Part shown: piece by piece, positions 44,388-54,123 of the stretch
How the letters are laid out: every line of letters begins with the position of its first letter
How positions within the stretch are numbered: position 1 is the first letter of the stretch
From: Mangrovibacterium diazotrophicum
Lineage (GTDB): Bacteria > Bacteroidota > Bacteroidia > Bacteroidales > Prolixibacteraceae
Reading direction: 5' to 3'
Length of the DNA stretch: 64,000 nucleotides
Assembly: GCF_003610535.1 (NCBI RefSeq)
Contig: NZ_RAPN01000002.1
Location: 62,001 to 126,000 of the forward strand
Notes under the pieces: model-generated
Databases searched by the model: none
The model's input: only the letters and a program-made list of their open reading frames with translations
Told to the model about the DNA's origin: nothing
Program-made: the position numbers and the translations under genes

Positions 44388-46511
44388 TTATTTGAGGTCG
44401 AGTCTAAAGTTATCGAATGAAATACCGGCCGGAATTGGTCCCCCGTAAAGGCCATTGGTTCCGCTGGACAAATTCAGTGTTCCCGACAAACCTAAACTAG
44501 TTGCAGGCACCGATATCGTGATCCACTGTCCGTTTGTTGATGCCGGGAATAAGCCGGCACCGTACCACTTCCAGCTATCGCCAAGAACAAATTGGATGGT
44601 TGATGCATTTTCGGCTCCCGTTACACCCTCTTCTATTCGGATGTCCAGTTTGAATACATAGTCTTCAATGTCAGCCACAATTGGTCCCAAAGCACCATTG
44701 GCCTGGTGGTTACAGTTAATGATCCAAGCGTCGCCGCTAGCGGCAGTGCTAATCCGCATGAAAGTGTTACCATTTTCCTGAAGAATTTCGGAGATACCGG
44801 ACCAGCTGTTATCCCACCATCCATTGTGATCGCCATGTTGTTCAAAATCGTTGATCATGATTGTTGTGGACAGAATTGGATCCGTTCCCGGTATTTTAAA
44901 CTCGGGAGAAGTTATTTCGGTCATATCAAAAGCAACCAATGTCAATGTAACTGTTCCACTTGTTGCATTTTCAGGAACATAAACTTCGATCATTGTTTCC
45001 GATCTTGTTCCGTACTGCGTTGCCTTAATGCCGTCCTGGAAGATGACGGATTCAACAAAGTTCAGCTTCGTACCTTCAATAACCATTAGATCGCCCGGAT
45101 AAACCTCACTCGTGATCGAGGTGATAACGGGCGTATTCGGTGTGGTAATATCCAGGTATTCTGCGGATTCAACCTGATCACCGTTGATTGTAACCAATTT
45201 GATGGTACCGCTCTCGGCTGCTTCGGGAACCGTCACCGTTATCGAAGTTTCAGAATCGGCCGTGACCTCAACACTTAAATTGCTATTGAATATCACGGTT
45301 GTTACCAAATCCAGATCCGTACCTGCAATGCTGATATCGTTTCCGGCAATCAAAGCCATTGGATTGATGGCCGTAATTGTTGGTTTTATCAAACTAAGCT
45401 CGGCACTAACAGCACTCTTGTAGGAAAGTGTTGAAACGGTTACCGGCCCGGTTACTGCCTCATTGGGCACAGTTACCTGAATCTCGGTTGCCGACTGGCT
45501 TGCAATCACACCATCAACATCACCGGTAAACGTCACGGCTGACACCAAATCCAGATCAGTACCGGATATGGTTAAAACAGCAGCAGTTTTTACCGGATTT
45601 GGAGAAATCGCGGTAATCGTTGGTGCCGTCATCGTCAACTCATCAACTGATTCAATTTTGATATTTGAAGCGGTGATCACCGCGATCGTTCCATCCTGCG
45701 CATCCACCGGTACGGGGACCTCAATTGCAGTTGCACTTTGCGATGCAAAAAGGTCACTGCCAACACTCTTGTTTCCACTAAATACGACCGCTTTAACCAA
45801 ATCCAGATCCGTACCACTCAGGGTTAATGTTTCTCCGGCTTTGATCTCGGCTGGCGTAAACGATCCGATTTCGGGCAGCGTTACAAACAAGGTATCTTCC
45901 GTTACAATGATAATCGGATCGGCTGCACCGTTGGAAATAGCGATTGGCCCCGTTTGTGCTTCAGCCGGCACCATCAGCTTAAGCTCTTTTCGCGACTGAC
46001 TGGTAAACAGGGTACTGTCCACGCTAATCTTGTCAGAGAAAATAACCTCAGCAATTAAATTCAAATATTCACCGGTGATCGTCAATTCACTTCCGGGTTT
46101 GATCGATTCCGGCGCAAATGCATCAATGGCTATTGGTTCCGAATAGCCCATCTGTGTCTTCGTAACGATATCTCCTTGCGGAGTTTTCAATGTCACGTAC
46201 CCCACTTCAGCCGTCTGCGGCACTGTCAAAGTCAACAGCGTTGAAGTCACCGAAGTAAATTCGGCTGCCGAAATTACAATACTATCCGGGAGAATAATTG
46301 ACGTTACCTGGTCCAGGTTTTCGCCAATAAACTTGAGTTCAGCTCCTCGGGCAATCGGCATCGGACCATAGCTAAACAGTTCGATTTTGCTACCGCCGTT
46401 GTCATCATCGTCGTCATCATTACATGATACCAGGACCATGTTTGCACCTGCCACAAATAAAATCAGAATGAGCAGGAAATGCTTTATTTTATTATTTAGT
46501 AAGTCTTTCAT
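44388..46511 (-). CDS. Surface glycan-binding lipoprotein with six IPT/TIG domains
   Basis: A 707-residue lipoprotein with Cys in 'VLVSCNDDDDDDN', the acidic tract being a surface-export signal. Six IPT/TIG domains of about 80 residues follow, recognised by repeated cores such as 'SFTPAEIKAGETLTLSGTDL', 'AISPNPVKTAAVLTISGTDL' and 'AINPMALIAGNDISIAGTDL'. The last about 165 residues form a glycan-binding domain of the SGBP-B type ('INDFEQHGDHNGWWDNSW', ending 'GISFDNFRLDLK'). The IPT array acts as a stalk lifting the binding domain off the cell. DNA of neighbouring repeats is similar, suggesting recent duplication. It lies 19 bp after the second binding protein. Confidence 0.88.
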   Translation of the reverse strand: MKDLLNNKIKHFLLILILFVAGANMVLVSCNDDDDDDNGGSKIELFSYGPMPIARGAELKFIGENLDQVTSIILPDSIVISAAEFTSVTSTLLTLTVPQTAEVGYVTLKTPQGDIVTKTQMGYSEPIAIDAFAPESIKPGSELTITGEYLNLIAEVIFSDKISVDSTLFTSQSRKELKLMVPAEAQTGPIAISNGAADPIIIVTEDTLFVTLPEIGSFTPAEIKAGETLTLSGTDLDLVKAVVFSGNKSVGSDLFASQSATAIEVPVPVDAQDGTIAVITASNIKIESVDELTMTAPTITAISPNPVKTAAVLTISGTDLDLVSAVTFTGDVDGVIASQSATEIQVTVPNEAVTGPVTVSTLSYKSAVSAELSLIKPTITAINPMALIAGNDISIAGTDLDLVTTVIFNSNLSVEVTADSETSITVTVPEAAESGTIKLVTINGDQVESAEYLDITTPNTPVITSITSEVYPGDLMVIEGTKLNFVESVIFQDGIKATQYGTRSETMIEVYVPENATSGTVTLTLVAFDMTEITSPEFKIPGTDPILSTTIMINDFEQHGDHNGWWDNSWSGISEILQENGNTFMRISTAASGDAWIINCNHQANGALGPIVADIEDYVFKLDIRIEEGVTGAENASTIQFVLGDSWKWYGAGLFPASTNGQWITISVPATSLGLSGTLNLSSGTNGLYGGPIPAGISFDNFRLDLK

Positions 46512-46530
46512 TTCTGTCAGTTTCTAATTT

Positions 46531-47676
46531 TTAATATCGATTCGGTACAATTCTGAAATTGTCAAAACACATATCGCAGTTCAAAGCAGTTCCGCCAAAA
46601 ATGGTCATTCGTGTATAGTAGCCATCAATGTTAACTGCCATTTCGGAGCCTGCTGCAACATAGGCATCAACCATTTCTTTAAACGAGATCGTAATGGTCT
46701 CCCAATTTCCTTCGCTGTCGTACGGAGGACTCCAGGTATATGAACCAGGATCGTAACCGTTTAATCCTAAAACGAATCTCACGCCACTGCCGTTGAACGG
46801 ATTGATTGTATTGACCTCAAATTTCAGGCTGTACAAATCAGGATGCAGAATCGCATCGTCAGGAATATTTTTGCTGAGCTCACCCATGTCGGATGGTGAG
46901 CCCGCAACAACATCAGTCCATCCCCAGGCTCCGATTTGCTGTTTGACACGGATGTAATTTCCGTTGATCAGTTCCGGATCTCCGTCGCCCGGATTGGAAA
47001 CCACATAATTTGAACCTGCCCAGCCAACGAAAGGATCGCTGTTGATAATGATATTTCGGTCGTCGCGGAATTTAAAGGAAGACAAACCGGTTCCAAAACT
47101 CGATTTTACAGCAATCTGTCCCGGAGACGTTCCCGCCGGTACAATCACTTTAATGGTTTCATCTTCTACCGAAACAACTTCTCCTTCCAGTTCTCCCGGG
47201 AAAACTACGATAAGTGGCTCGTAGAAATAATTACCATGAATGACCGCCAGCCCGCCATCGTTGACATACTCACAATCCATCGACGTAACGCTTGGTTTGT
47301 TGATGGACACCGTGAAGTCGTGCATCAGGCTGGTACCATCATTAAAATAGACAACCATTTGGTTGGTCACCTCTGTTGGCACTTCCGACGGAACGCGAAC
47401 CAAAATTGAAGTGTTGGTAATGTACGGCATGCTGAGTGAGGCCGCCAATTGGTTGAATTCGATGGCAACAGCTCCGCCCAGGTTCTCACCGATTATGGCA
47501 ATTAATTGTCCTTGCCCGGCACTCACGATCAGCGAATCCGACGATTCCGGCGCCGTGATCCGGATATAGTCAATCCGGGGTGTTCCCGAAGTTTCTTCGT
47601 CACTGCATGCGCTGTAAACTGTCCCCAGTACCAAGGCAATCAGTGCGATATATAAGTATCGAAATTTCGTTTTCAT
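46531..47676 (-). CDS. Surface glycan-binding lipoprotein, IPT/TIG plus SGBP-B type domain
   Basis: A protein of about 381 residues. The start 'MKTKFRYLYIALIALVLG' gives a compact lipoprotein signal with Cys in 'VYSACSDEETSG' (SDEE matches a Bacteroidota surface-export motif). An upstream ATG at 47706, 2 nt from the susD stop, is a possible alternative. One or two IPT/TIG-like domains (about 35-200) precede a C-terminal binding domain with 'SDPFVGWAGSNYVV' and 'CDMCFDNFRIVPNRY', similar at its end to the neighbouring 707-residue protein. It probably captures the same glycan at the surface beside SusCD. Confidence 0.85.
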   Translation of the reverse strand: MKTKFRYLYIALIALVLGTVYSACSDEETSGTPRIDYIRITAPESSDSLIVSAGQGQLIAIIGENLGGAVAIEFNQLAASLSMPYITNTSILVRVPSEVPTEVTNQMVVYFNDGTSLMHDFTVSINKPSVTSMDCEYVNDGGLAVIHGNYFYEPLIVVFPGELEGEVVSVEDETIKVIVPAGTSPGQIAVKSSFGTGLSSFKFRDDRNIIINSDPFVGWAGSNYVVSNPGDGDPELINGNYIRVKQQIGAWGWTDVVAGSPSDMGELSKNIPDDAILHPDLYSLKFEVNTINPFNGSGVRFVLGLNGYDPGSYTWSPPYDSEGNWETITISFKEMVDAYVAAGSEMAVNIDGYYTRMTIFGGTALNCDMCFDNFRIVPNRY

Positions 47677-47708
47677 TCTTTTCAGTTTAAATTTCATTCG
47701 ACTCATGC

Positions 47709-49424
47709 TTAGTTACTTTGGTAATAGTCAACCGGCTCTTCCGTCAGGCTTGGCATACTACCCAGGTCGGCAGTAGGAACAGGCAGATAGAAGTTTCCTT
47801 CTGTTGCGGTGATCGAGCGCTCGGTATGCCAGGATGTTTTCACAAAAGTCCAGTAGTTTGGATCCGGGTAGGTATCCGGATAAACGGCGAACAAACCGCG
47901 ATCCTGGTTATTCAGAATGCTCAATGCTCTTGGTTTGTTGTAGTAGAAGATGTTACTCAGATCGTACATAAACATACTTTCCATCGCAAATTCGAGCGTC
48001 CGCTCTTTGAAAACATCATCAGCCGTAAAGTACGTTTTGTCCCCATTTCCCATTTCGTTTGGCAGGTTACTCAAACCAGCTCTGCGGCGAATCTTGTTCA
48101 CGTACTCCAATGCTGTTGCATCCGATGATTCGTCGCTATTGCCCAAAGCAGCTTCCGCGTAAATCAGGTAGATTTCCGCTAAACGCAACATATAAGTGTT
48201 ATTGGGATAATGTTGTGAAGATGCTCCTTCTGCCACATCAACCGCCTTACCAACAATGTATTTTTTTGTACAGGCGAAGCTGGCATCGCTGGTATTGTTC
48301 GGGTAAATACATTCGCGTTGGGCAACGGTTCCGTCGTCTGCGGTATAATCCTGTGTAATCTCAGGATATTTTGCACCCGGCAACATAAACGTGTTGTACA
48401 AACGGGTATCAATCGTCGCACCACGAATTGTATCGCCGGTCGTACCAATCGGATTAATCCCTTCGTATTGAGAAATAACATACCATGATGCACCGTAAGC
48501 GCCTCCCCAGCCATCGCCATTACCGATATCGGAACTGTAAGCCAAATAGGCAGGAACAGAATTACTTGGGCCCCACGCGCTGGAATATACCCATTGCAAT
48601 TCGAAGAGCGATTCGTTGTTGTTGTCGTAAGGATACAAAAACAATGATCTGTAATCGTCCATCAGAGATTTGCCACTGTTGTCAATCACGTGCTGAGCAT
48701 AGTATTTGGCACTATCCAGGTACATCTCGTTACGTACGCCGCCTGTTGATTCAACACCAGCACGAGACAAATAGAAACGCGCCAGCATCCCTTCAGCCGA
48801 ATACTTGGTAATTCGACCTGTCGCATAAGGTTCTTCCGGCAAATCTTCAGCAACAGCGCGCATCTCGCGTGTCAGGAACTCCCAAATACTCGAAATGGTA
48901 TTTCGCTTGATATCTGTTGAATTCATAATGGCGATGTTATCGGTGATGATTGGGACAGGCCCCCAGGCCAACACCAAATTGCGGTAAGCGCAGGCTCTCA
49001 TGAAGCGCGCTTCGGCAATCGCCATCTTTTTCACTTCGTCCGAAACATCGGAAGTAGCGAAGGTATTCACGTTGCGGATCGCCAGGTTCGATTGCTGGAT
49101 CACCGTGAAGAATGCGTTCCACCCGGCAATAACTTCCGAATTGTCACCATTGGCATTGAAGGCGCCAAACTCGCGACTATTCCAGGGAGCCATCATAATT
49201 CCGCTTCTCAGGTCTCCAATACTGAACGAAGCTTTATCGTTGTAGTCGAACCACATCCTGCTGTAAAGCGGAGCAGTTGCGGCCATCACTTCCTCATCCG
49301 TTTTATAAAAATCGGCATCAGTCAGTGAATCTTCGGGTGGCCTAACCAGGTAATCTTCGGAACAATTGGTCAAGGCAAACAGTGCTATAAGGCTAATAAG
49401 CCAGCTGTATCTTAGTATCTTCAT
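47709..49424 (-). CDS. SusD/RagB-family nutrient-binding lipoprotein
   Basis: A 571-residue lipoprotein with Cys in 'FALTNCSEDYL'. The SusD N-terminal TPR-like part is seen in 'SLTDADFYKTDEEVMAATAP' and 'EARFMRACAYRNLVLAWGPV' (the usual 'aRFlRAyaYf' element). The C-terminal RagB part shows 'YMLRLAEIYLIYAEAAL' and 'YVNKIRRRAGL'. SusD caps the SusC barrel and delivers oligosaccharides. It follows susC by 12 bp. Confidence 0.96.
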   Translation of the reverse strand: MKILRYSWLISLIALFALTNCSEDYLVRPPEDSLTDADFYKTDEEVMAATAPLYSRMWFDYNDKASFSIGDLRSGIMMAPWNSREFGAFNANGDNSEVIAGWNAFFTVIQQSNLAIRNVNTFATSDVSDEVKKMAIAEARFMRACAYRNLVLAWGPVPIITDNIAIMNSTDIKRNTISSIWEFLTREMRAVAEDLPEEPYATGRITKYSAEGMLARFYLSRAGVESTGGVRNEMYLDSAKYYAQHVIDNSGKSLMDDYRSLFLYPYDNNNESLFELQWVYSSAWGPSNSVPAYLAYSSDIGNGDGWGGAYGASWYVISQYEGINPIGTTGDTIRGATIDTRLYNTFMLPGAKYPEITQDYTADDGTVAQRECIYPNNTSDASFACTKKYIVGKAVDVAEGASSQHYPNNTYMLRLAEIYLIYAEAALGNSDESSDATALEYVNKIRRRAGLSNLPNEMGNGDKTYFTADDVFKERTLEFAMESMFMYDLSNIFYYNKPRALSILNNQDRGLFAVYPDTYPDPNYWTFVKTSWHTERSITATEGNFYLPVPTADLGSMPSLTEEPVDYYQSN

Positions 49425-49436
49425 AATTTTTACTTA

Positions 49437-52400
49437 TCAAAAGTTTAAAATCAAATTAAAGGTGTACGTAGGAGTCAGCGGGTAACGTCCCGTATCAATT
49501 CCAATAGCCTGATTCGCACTGGAAGCATTGCTTCCCACATAAGATCCTACCTCCGGATCGTAGCCGGTGTACTTGGTTAGCGTGTACAAGTTCTGAGCAC
49601 TGACTGCCAAACGGCAATTCTGGATGTATTTCACTTTTGTCAAGAATGACTTTGGCACCGTGTACCCGAGGGTAATATTTTTAAGTTTCACAAACGAGCC
49701 GTCTTCCACCCAGCGGCTGGAGAAGCGCGTCCAGTTGCCGTTCGGTCCGTACGAGATACGCGGCAGATCGGTGTCTGCATTTACGATGTAAACATCACCA
49801 GCTTCAGTCGTCGCTATCTGAGCATAATCGGCAGCATCGGCCATGAGGTTTCGTCCCAAATTAATTTGCGATGGATTTGAGTTAACCATGCGGACGTAGT
49901 TATAAATGTCGTTCCCGTAGTTAAAGGTGATCAGCACGCTCAGGTCAAATCCTTTAAAGGCAAAGTTATTGGTGAAACCACCGAAGAACTTCGGCCATGG
50001 ATTACCGATGTAGGTACGGTCGTTCACATCAACCACTCCTTCGGCGCCATCTTCGCCACCAACGTTTTTGTATTTCACGTCGCCAACCCAAACGCCATCT
50101 TCACTAATATCGAGGCGATTACCGTTGGAATCAGTCGGAATTACACTGTTGTAAATTTCATCTACCGATTGGAAAAGTCCATCATACTTGTAGCCCATGA
50201 ACATCCAGGGCGACTGTCCAACAGCTGTTCGCTGCGTCCAGTTGTTCATCCACCACGATGTGCGATCGAAGAATCCAAGCTCACTGTTCAAACTTTCAAC
50301 CTTCGTATTTACACCCGAAATGTTGAAATTCATATCCCATCGGAAATTGTGTGTTTGAATGTTCGTTGAAGTCAGACTGAACGCCCATCCCCGGTTTTTG
50401 ATCTCGCCGGAGTTAACGGTTGGAGGGCCTGCGCCACCATTACCCGAACCACCCATGAATCCAGGTTGGCTGGCATCAAAAATCAGGTTCTTGGTTTTTT
50501 TTTCGTACAAATCACCTTCAATTTGAATCCGGTTATCAAACAAGTGAATATTGAAACCGATGTTGTTGGTCAAGGTTTCTTCCCATTTCAAATCGGGGTT
50601 GGCAATCTTGCTTGGCGAGAAACCAGTTCCCCACTCTGTAGCCGTTGTTTGCATCGGTGAATAAATCCCGGATCCCCAGCCCGAGTTACCGGTCAAACCG
50701 GTTTCGAAACGAAACTTCAGTTCGTTCATAAACGGAATGTTGAACCAGCTTTCGTTGCTGATTCTCCAGGCTACCGAACCAGCAGGGAAATAACCCCAGC
50801 GGTTGTTCGCACCAAAGTTTGACGAACCATCACCCCGGATTGATCCTTGGAGGATGTAGCGCTCATCGTAGTCGTAACGCAGACGGAACATATAAGACTC
50901 CATAGCCCACGAGTTGCTTCCGCCGCTTGCTACAGAAGTGGCCTCGTCTCCGGCATTCAAATCCAGAATGTCGTTTGTCAGGAAACCTTCGCGATAACCG
51001 GTATTTTGCTTCCAGGTACCTTCCTTGTACTCGTGCAGCACGGTAGCATCCAGCGAGTGATCCCCAAATTTCCGGTCATAGGTGAGTTGTTGTTCCCAAC
51101 TGTAGAAAGTACTTACGCTTGTAAAATCACTAAAGGAAGCCCGGTCATTCACATACCAGCCAATTTTCATTTTCGGATTGAAATAAATGGCATTTTGCGT
51201 GTTGTAACTTCCGTTTACCGAAGTACGGAAAACAAGCCCTTTGACGATATCAGCATTCAAGCTAAAACCACCGTTCAGCTCTCGCCGGACATTCTCGTTG
51301 GTTCTCAAACTGGCAATCGCGATCGGGTTAACGGGAGCATATTGGTTGGAGCCCTCTTTGGTTTCAAAGCCGCCCCAGCTGCCGTCGATATTTCTCACCG
51401 GAACTTGCGGTGTATTTTGTAAAGCATTGCTGATAACCCCTTCTGAAGTCGTGGTCAAAGCTTCCCGTATCTGTCTGAAGTTAGCGGTTTCACTCAGGTG
51501 CAACCACTTACGAGGTTCCTGCGAGGTATTGATACGAAGGTTGTAGCGCTTAAATTCCGATCCGATTGCCACACCTTCCTGGTTCAGCATTTCCCCTGAA
51601 ATATAATAGGTTGAAAACTCGCCCGCACCACTTACGCTTAACTGGTGCTTTTGCATCGGCGCATTCTTGAAAAGCTCTTCTTGCCAATTTGTTCCTTCGC
51701 CTAAAATCGATGGATCCAGAAATTCTTCCGGAGTGGTACCGCCAGCAATGGCATGAAACTCTTTCACCATTTGCGCATATTCCCGGAGGTTCATCACATC
51801 CAGGTGCTGCGGTGTCATTTGAACGGAGTACGAGAAATTATAGGCGATGTCGGCAGTTCCGCGCTTGCCTCGTTTGGTGGTAATTATCACAACACCGTTG
51901 GTTGCTCGGGAACCATATACCGCTGTTGCCGACGGTCCTTGAAGAATCTGAACATCCTCGATATCCGACGGGTTGATACCCGCCAGCGGGTTCGAAGAAC
52001 TGGTGTTTCCATAGCTCACCGACGAGCCTTCCACCTGCAATCCGTCAATCACGTACAAAGGTTCGGTGGAGCCGTTGATGGTGCTCACACCGCGAATAAC
52101 CATCGACATGCCACCGCCGGGTTGCCCTGAGTTCTGCGTCACGTAAACACCGGCTGCCCGACCCTGAATGGCCTGTTCCATCGTCGTGTTCACAGTTTTC
52201 TCCATTTGCTCCGTCGACACACTGACCTGGGCCGTTGTTAAATTCGTTTTCTTGACACTTCCGTAACCAACGGCTACAACCTCTTCAAGGCCAATCGTTC
52301 CTTCCTGCATAACAACATCGATCACAGTCCGTCCACCAACCAGCACTTCCTGAGGCTCCATTCCCATAAAAGAGAAAAGTAAAGTTGCGTTCGCCGGGAC

Positions 52401-52913
52401 GTCCGGTAGCGAATAAACGCCATCAATATCGGTAATGGTTCCCTTGGTGGTTCCCTTTACCACGATGGTTACACCGGGAAGCGGTTCTCCACTTCTACTT
52501 TTAACCTTTCCGGTTATTTTGAGATCCTGAGCAACTCCCCCCTTCACATTTCCCGGCGATAGTACAACCTGGCGATCCATGATCGTGTAATTCACCGATC
52601 CGTCTTTAAACAGATCCTGCAAAGCTTCCCGGATGTCTGCCCCATTTGTGTTCAGCGAGTACTTTCGGGTCAAATCAAGTTCCGAGCGGTTGTACGCAAA
52701 CCGATACATGGTTTGACTTTCAATTTGCATCAGAATTTCTTCCAACTGCGCATTCTGTTGAGTAATCGATATTTTTGATGATTGCGTGTAGGAATCGAGC
52801 GCAAACGATTCGAATACACAAACCAACATGAAAATAAGTGCTATACGCATCATAAGAAAAACTTTTTTAAAGGCATGATGATCCCACACCTCACACCTGT
52901 TCATTTTTTTCAT
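49437..52913 (-). CDS. SusC/RagA TonB-linked outer-membrane protein with STN domain
   Basis: A 1158-residue importer. A long signal region is followed by an STN domain (about 45-120, 'YRFAYNRSELDLTRKYSLN'), a carboxypeptidase-like domain ('ITGKVKSRSGEPLPGVTIVV', 'TDIDGVYSLPDV'), the plug with the SusC hallmark 'VAVGYGSVKKTNLTTAQVSV' and 'VYGSRATNGVVIITTKRGK', then the barrel ending 'YTFNLILNF'. The STN domain links it to the upstream FecR/ECF pair, so it is a self-inducing transducer as well as a channel. It heads the structural part of the locus. Confidence 0.96.
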   Translation of the reverse strand: MKKMNRCEVWDHHAFKKVFLMMRIALIFMLVCVFESFALDSYTQSSKISITQQNAQLEEILMQIESQTMYRFAYNRSELDLTRKYSLNTNGADIREALQDLFKDGSVNYTIMDRQVVLSPGNVKGGVAQDLKITGKVKSRSGEPLPGVTIVVKGTTKGTITDIDGVYSLPDVPANATLLFSFMGMEPQEVLVGGRTVIDVVMQEGTIGLEEVVAVGYGSVKKTNLTTAQVSVSTEQMEKTVNTTMEQAIQGRAAGVYVTQNSGQPGGGMSMVIRGVSTINGSTEPLYVIDGLQVEGSSVSYGNTSSSNPLAGINPSDIEDVQILQGPSATAVYGSRATNGVVIITTKRGKRGTADIAYNFSYSVQMTPQHLDVMNLREYAQMVKEFHAIAGGTTPEEFLDPSILGEGTNWQEELFKNAPMQKHQLSVSGAGEFSTYYISGEMLNQEGVAIGSEFKRYNLRINTSQEPRKWLHLSETANFRQIREALTTTSEGVISNALQNTPQVPVRNIDGSWGGFETKEGSNQYAPVNPIAIASLRTNENVRRELNGGFSLNADIVKGLVFRTSVNGSYNTQNAIYFNPKMKIGWYVNDRASFSDFTSVSTFYSWEQQLTYDRKFGDHSLDATVLHEYKEGTWKQNTGYREGFLTNDILDLNAGDEATSVASGGSNSWAMESYMFRLRYDYDERYILQGSIRGDGSSNFGANNRWGYFPAGSVAWRISNESWFNIPFMNELKFRFETGLTGNSGWGSGIYSPMQTTATEWGTGFSPSKIANPDLKWEETLTNNIGFNIHLFDNRIQIEGDLYEKKTKNLIFDASQPGFMGGSGNGGAGPPTVNSGEIKNRGWAFSLTSTNIQTHNFRWDMNFNISGVNTKVESLNSELGFFDRTSWWMNNWTQRTAVGQSPWMFMGYKYDGLFQSVDEIYNSVIPTDSNGNRLDISEDGVWVGDVKYKNVGGEDGAEGVVDVNDRTYIGNPWPKFFGGFTNNFAFKGFDLSVLITFNYGNDIYNYVRMVNSNPSQINLGRNLMADAADYAQIATTEAGDVYIVNADTDLPRISYGPNGNWTRFSSRWVEDGSFVKLKNITLGYTVPKSFLTKVKYIQNCRLAVSAQNLYTLTKYTGYDPEVGSYVGSNASSANQAIGIDTGRYPLTPTYTFNLILNF

Positions 52914-52960
52914 AAATTTGGTTGTTAGTGAAATTTATAAACTCATAGATTTTGCAATCG

Positions 52961-52992
52961 AAGCAGGACGGCATGGCGGTGCTTTCCTGCTT
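52961..52992. other. Stem-loop in the fecR-susC gap
   Basis: An 8-bp stem (AAGCAGGA / TCCTGCTT) with a 16-nt loop lies about 50 nt before the susC start. It lacks a T run on the minus strand. It could be a leader structure of susC. Confidence 0.4.
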
Positions 52993-53021
52993 TTCTGTTT
53001 TAGTCCGTATCGTACATTTTT

Positions 53022-54044
53022 CTATTTTAGTTTTAGTATTATTTTTTTCTTCGTGAAACTGTCATTTTCCGACTGGCTGCGTTCAACAACCTCGTATTTA
53101 ACCGGGAAAAGCGTTGCAATCAAAGCCAATGCTTCATCGAGTGTCTCGTCCTCCAGAACCAATCGTATCTTCTTATCCTTCAGCTCGGGCGATCCCAATT
53201 CAATGTCCGTATTGTAAAACCGGCTCAACTTCACACAGGCTTCCTCCAGCGGAATATCTTTCAGTACAAGCCGGCCGTCTTTCCAGGCCAAAAAATCGTC
53301 GACCTTAACGACAGATTTAGATATGGTGTTTTCGGAAATATTGTAAACTATCCGCTCGTTGGGCAATAGCTTTTCTACGGGTTTCTCGCTCATCGATAAC
53401 TGAACACTTCCCTGCTCAAGTACGATCTCACATGTGTTTTCGGCGGAATAAGAGGCCACATTGAAGCGTGTTCCCAAAACCTCAATCGCCAGTTTCGACG
53501 GTGTCTCTACCCGAAACGGATGATCACGATCCAGATGAACCACATCAAAATAGGCCAGACCATCCAGTTCAACTGTGCGCACTGAGTTATCTTCGGTAGA
53601 ATATTTCAGTGTGGAATTGTATCCCAACCAACCTGTTGTGCCGTCGGGCAAAACAAATTGACTTCGGAAACCATTGTGTGAATAAAATTGGATTGGATGT
53701 GAGGCAGATGAGTCGGAACGGCCCGCTGAAAAATAGATAGCTCCTGCAATTAAAATCCCAACGACCAGTATTGCAGCAACTTGACTTGCGCGGAAAAGCA
53801 GGCGATTTTTACGCTCCCGGTTGGTTTCGGAGACCGATATCAACGACAACAACTTGTAGAAATTCCGGCTGGCGTCAAACTCCTGCTCCGGTTGAACATC
53901 CAGGTTTCTCCATTGATCCCGAAAAACCTCTTTTACTTCCTCATTCGAATCTGACCCGGCAAAATATTCACCGAGTTTTCGATGGTCGGCTAAGCTACCT
54001 TTCTGGTGAAAAAGGCGGTTTATTCGATTTTTTTCAATAGTCAT
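53022..54044 (-). CDS. FecR-family anti-sigma regulator
   Basis: A 340-residue inner-membrane regulator. A cytoplasmic helical segment (about 1-80, with 'LGEYFAGSDSNEEVKEVF') precedes one membrane span ('VAAILVVGILIAGAIYFSA', about 87-106). The periplasmic FecR domain shows 'SQFVLPDGTTGWLGYNSTL', 'LDGLAYFDVVHLDRDHPF' and 'VLGTRFNVASY', and a DUF4974 C-terminal domain ends the protein. It should hold the adjacent ECF sigma until the STN domain of SusC signals substrate. It follows the sigma gene by 79 bp. Confidence 0.95.
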   Translation of the reverse strand: MTIEKNRINRLFHQKGSLADHRKLGEYFAGSDSNEEVKEVFRDQWRNLDVQPEQEFDASRNFYKLLSLISVSETNRERKNRLLFRASQVAAILVVGILIAGAIYFSAGRSDSSASHPIQFYSHNGFRSQFVLPDGTTGWLGYNSTLKYSTEDNSVRTVELDGLAYFDVVHLDRDHPFRVETPSKLAIEVLGTRFNVASYSAENTCEIVLEQGSVQLSMSEKPVEKLLPNERIVYNISENTISKSVVKVDDFLAWKDGRLVLKDIPLEEACVKLSRFYNTDIELGSPELKDKKIRLVLEDETLDEALALIATLFPVKYEVVERSQSENDSFTKKKIILKLK

Positions 54045-54123
54045 TTTTGAGGTTTAGTTTTACCGGTTATATCCTCAAGCGGAAAAAACGTACCTCTTCA
54101 ATTCAATCTTTTTTCAAAAAATT

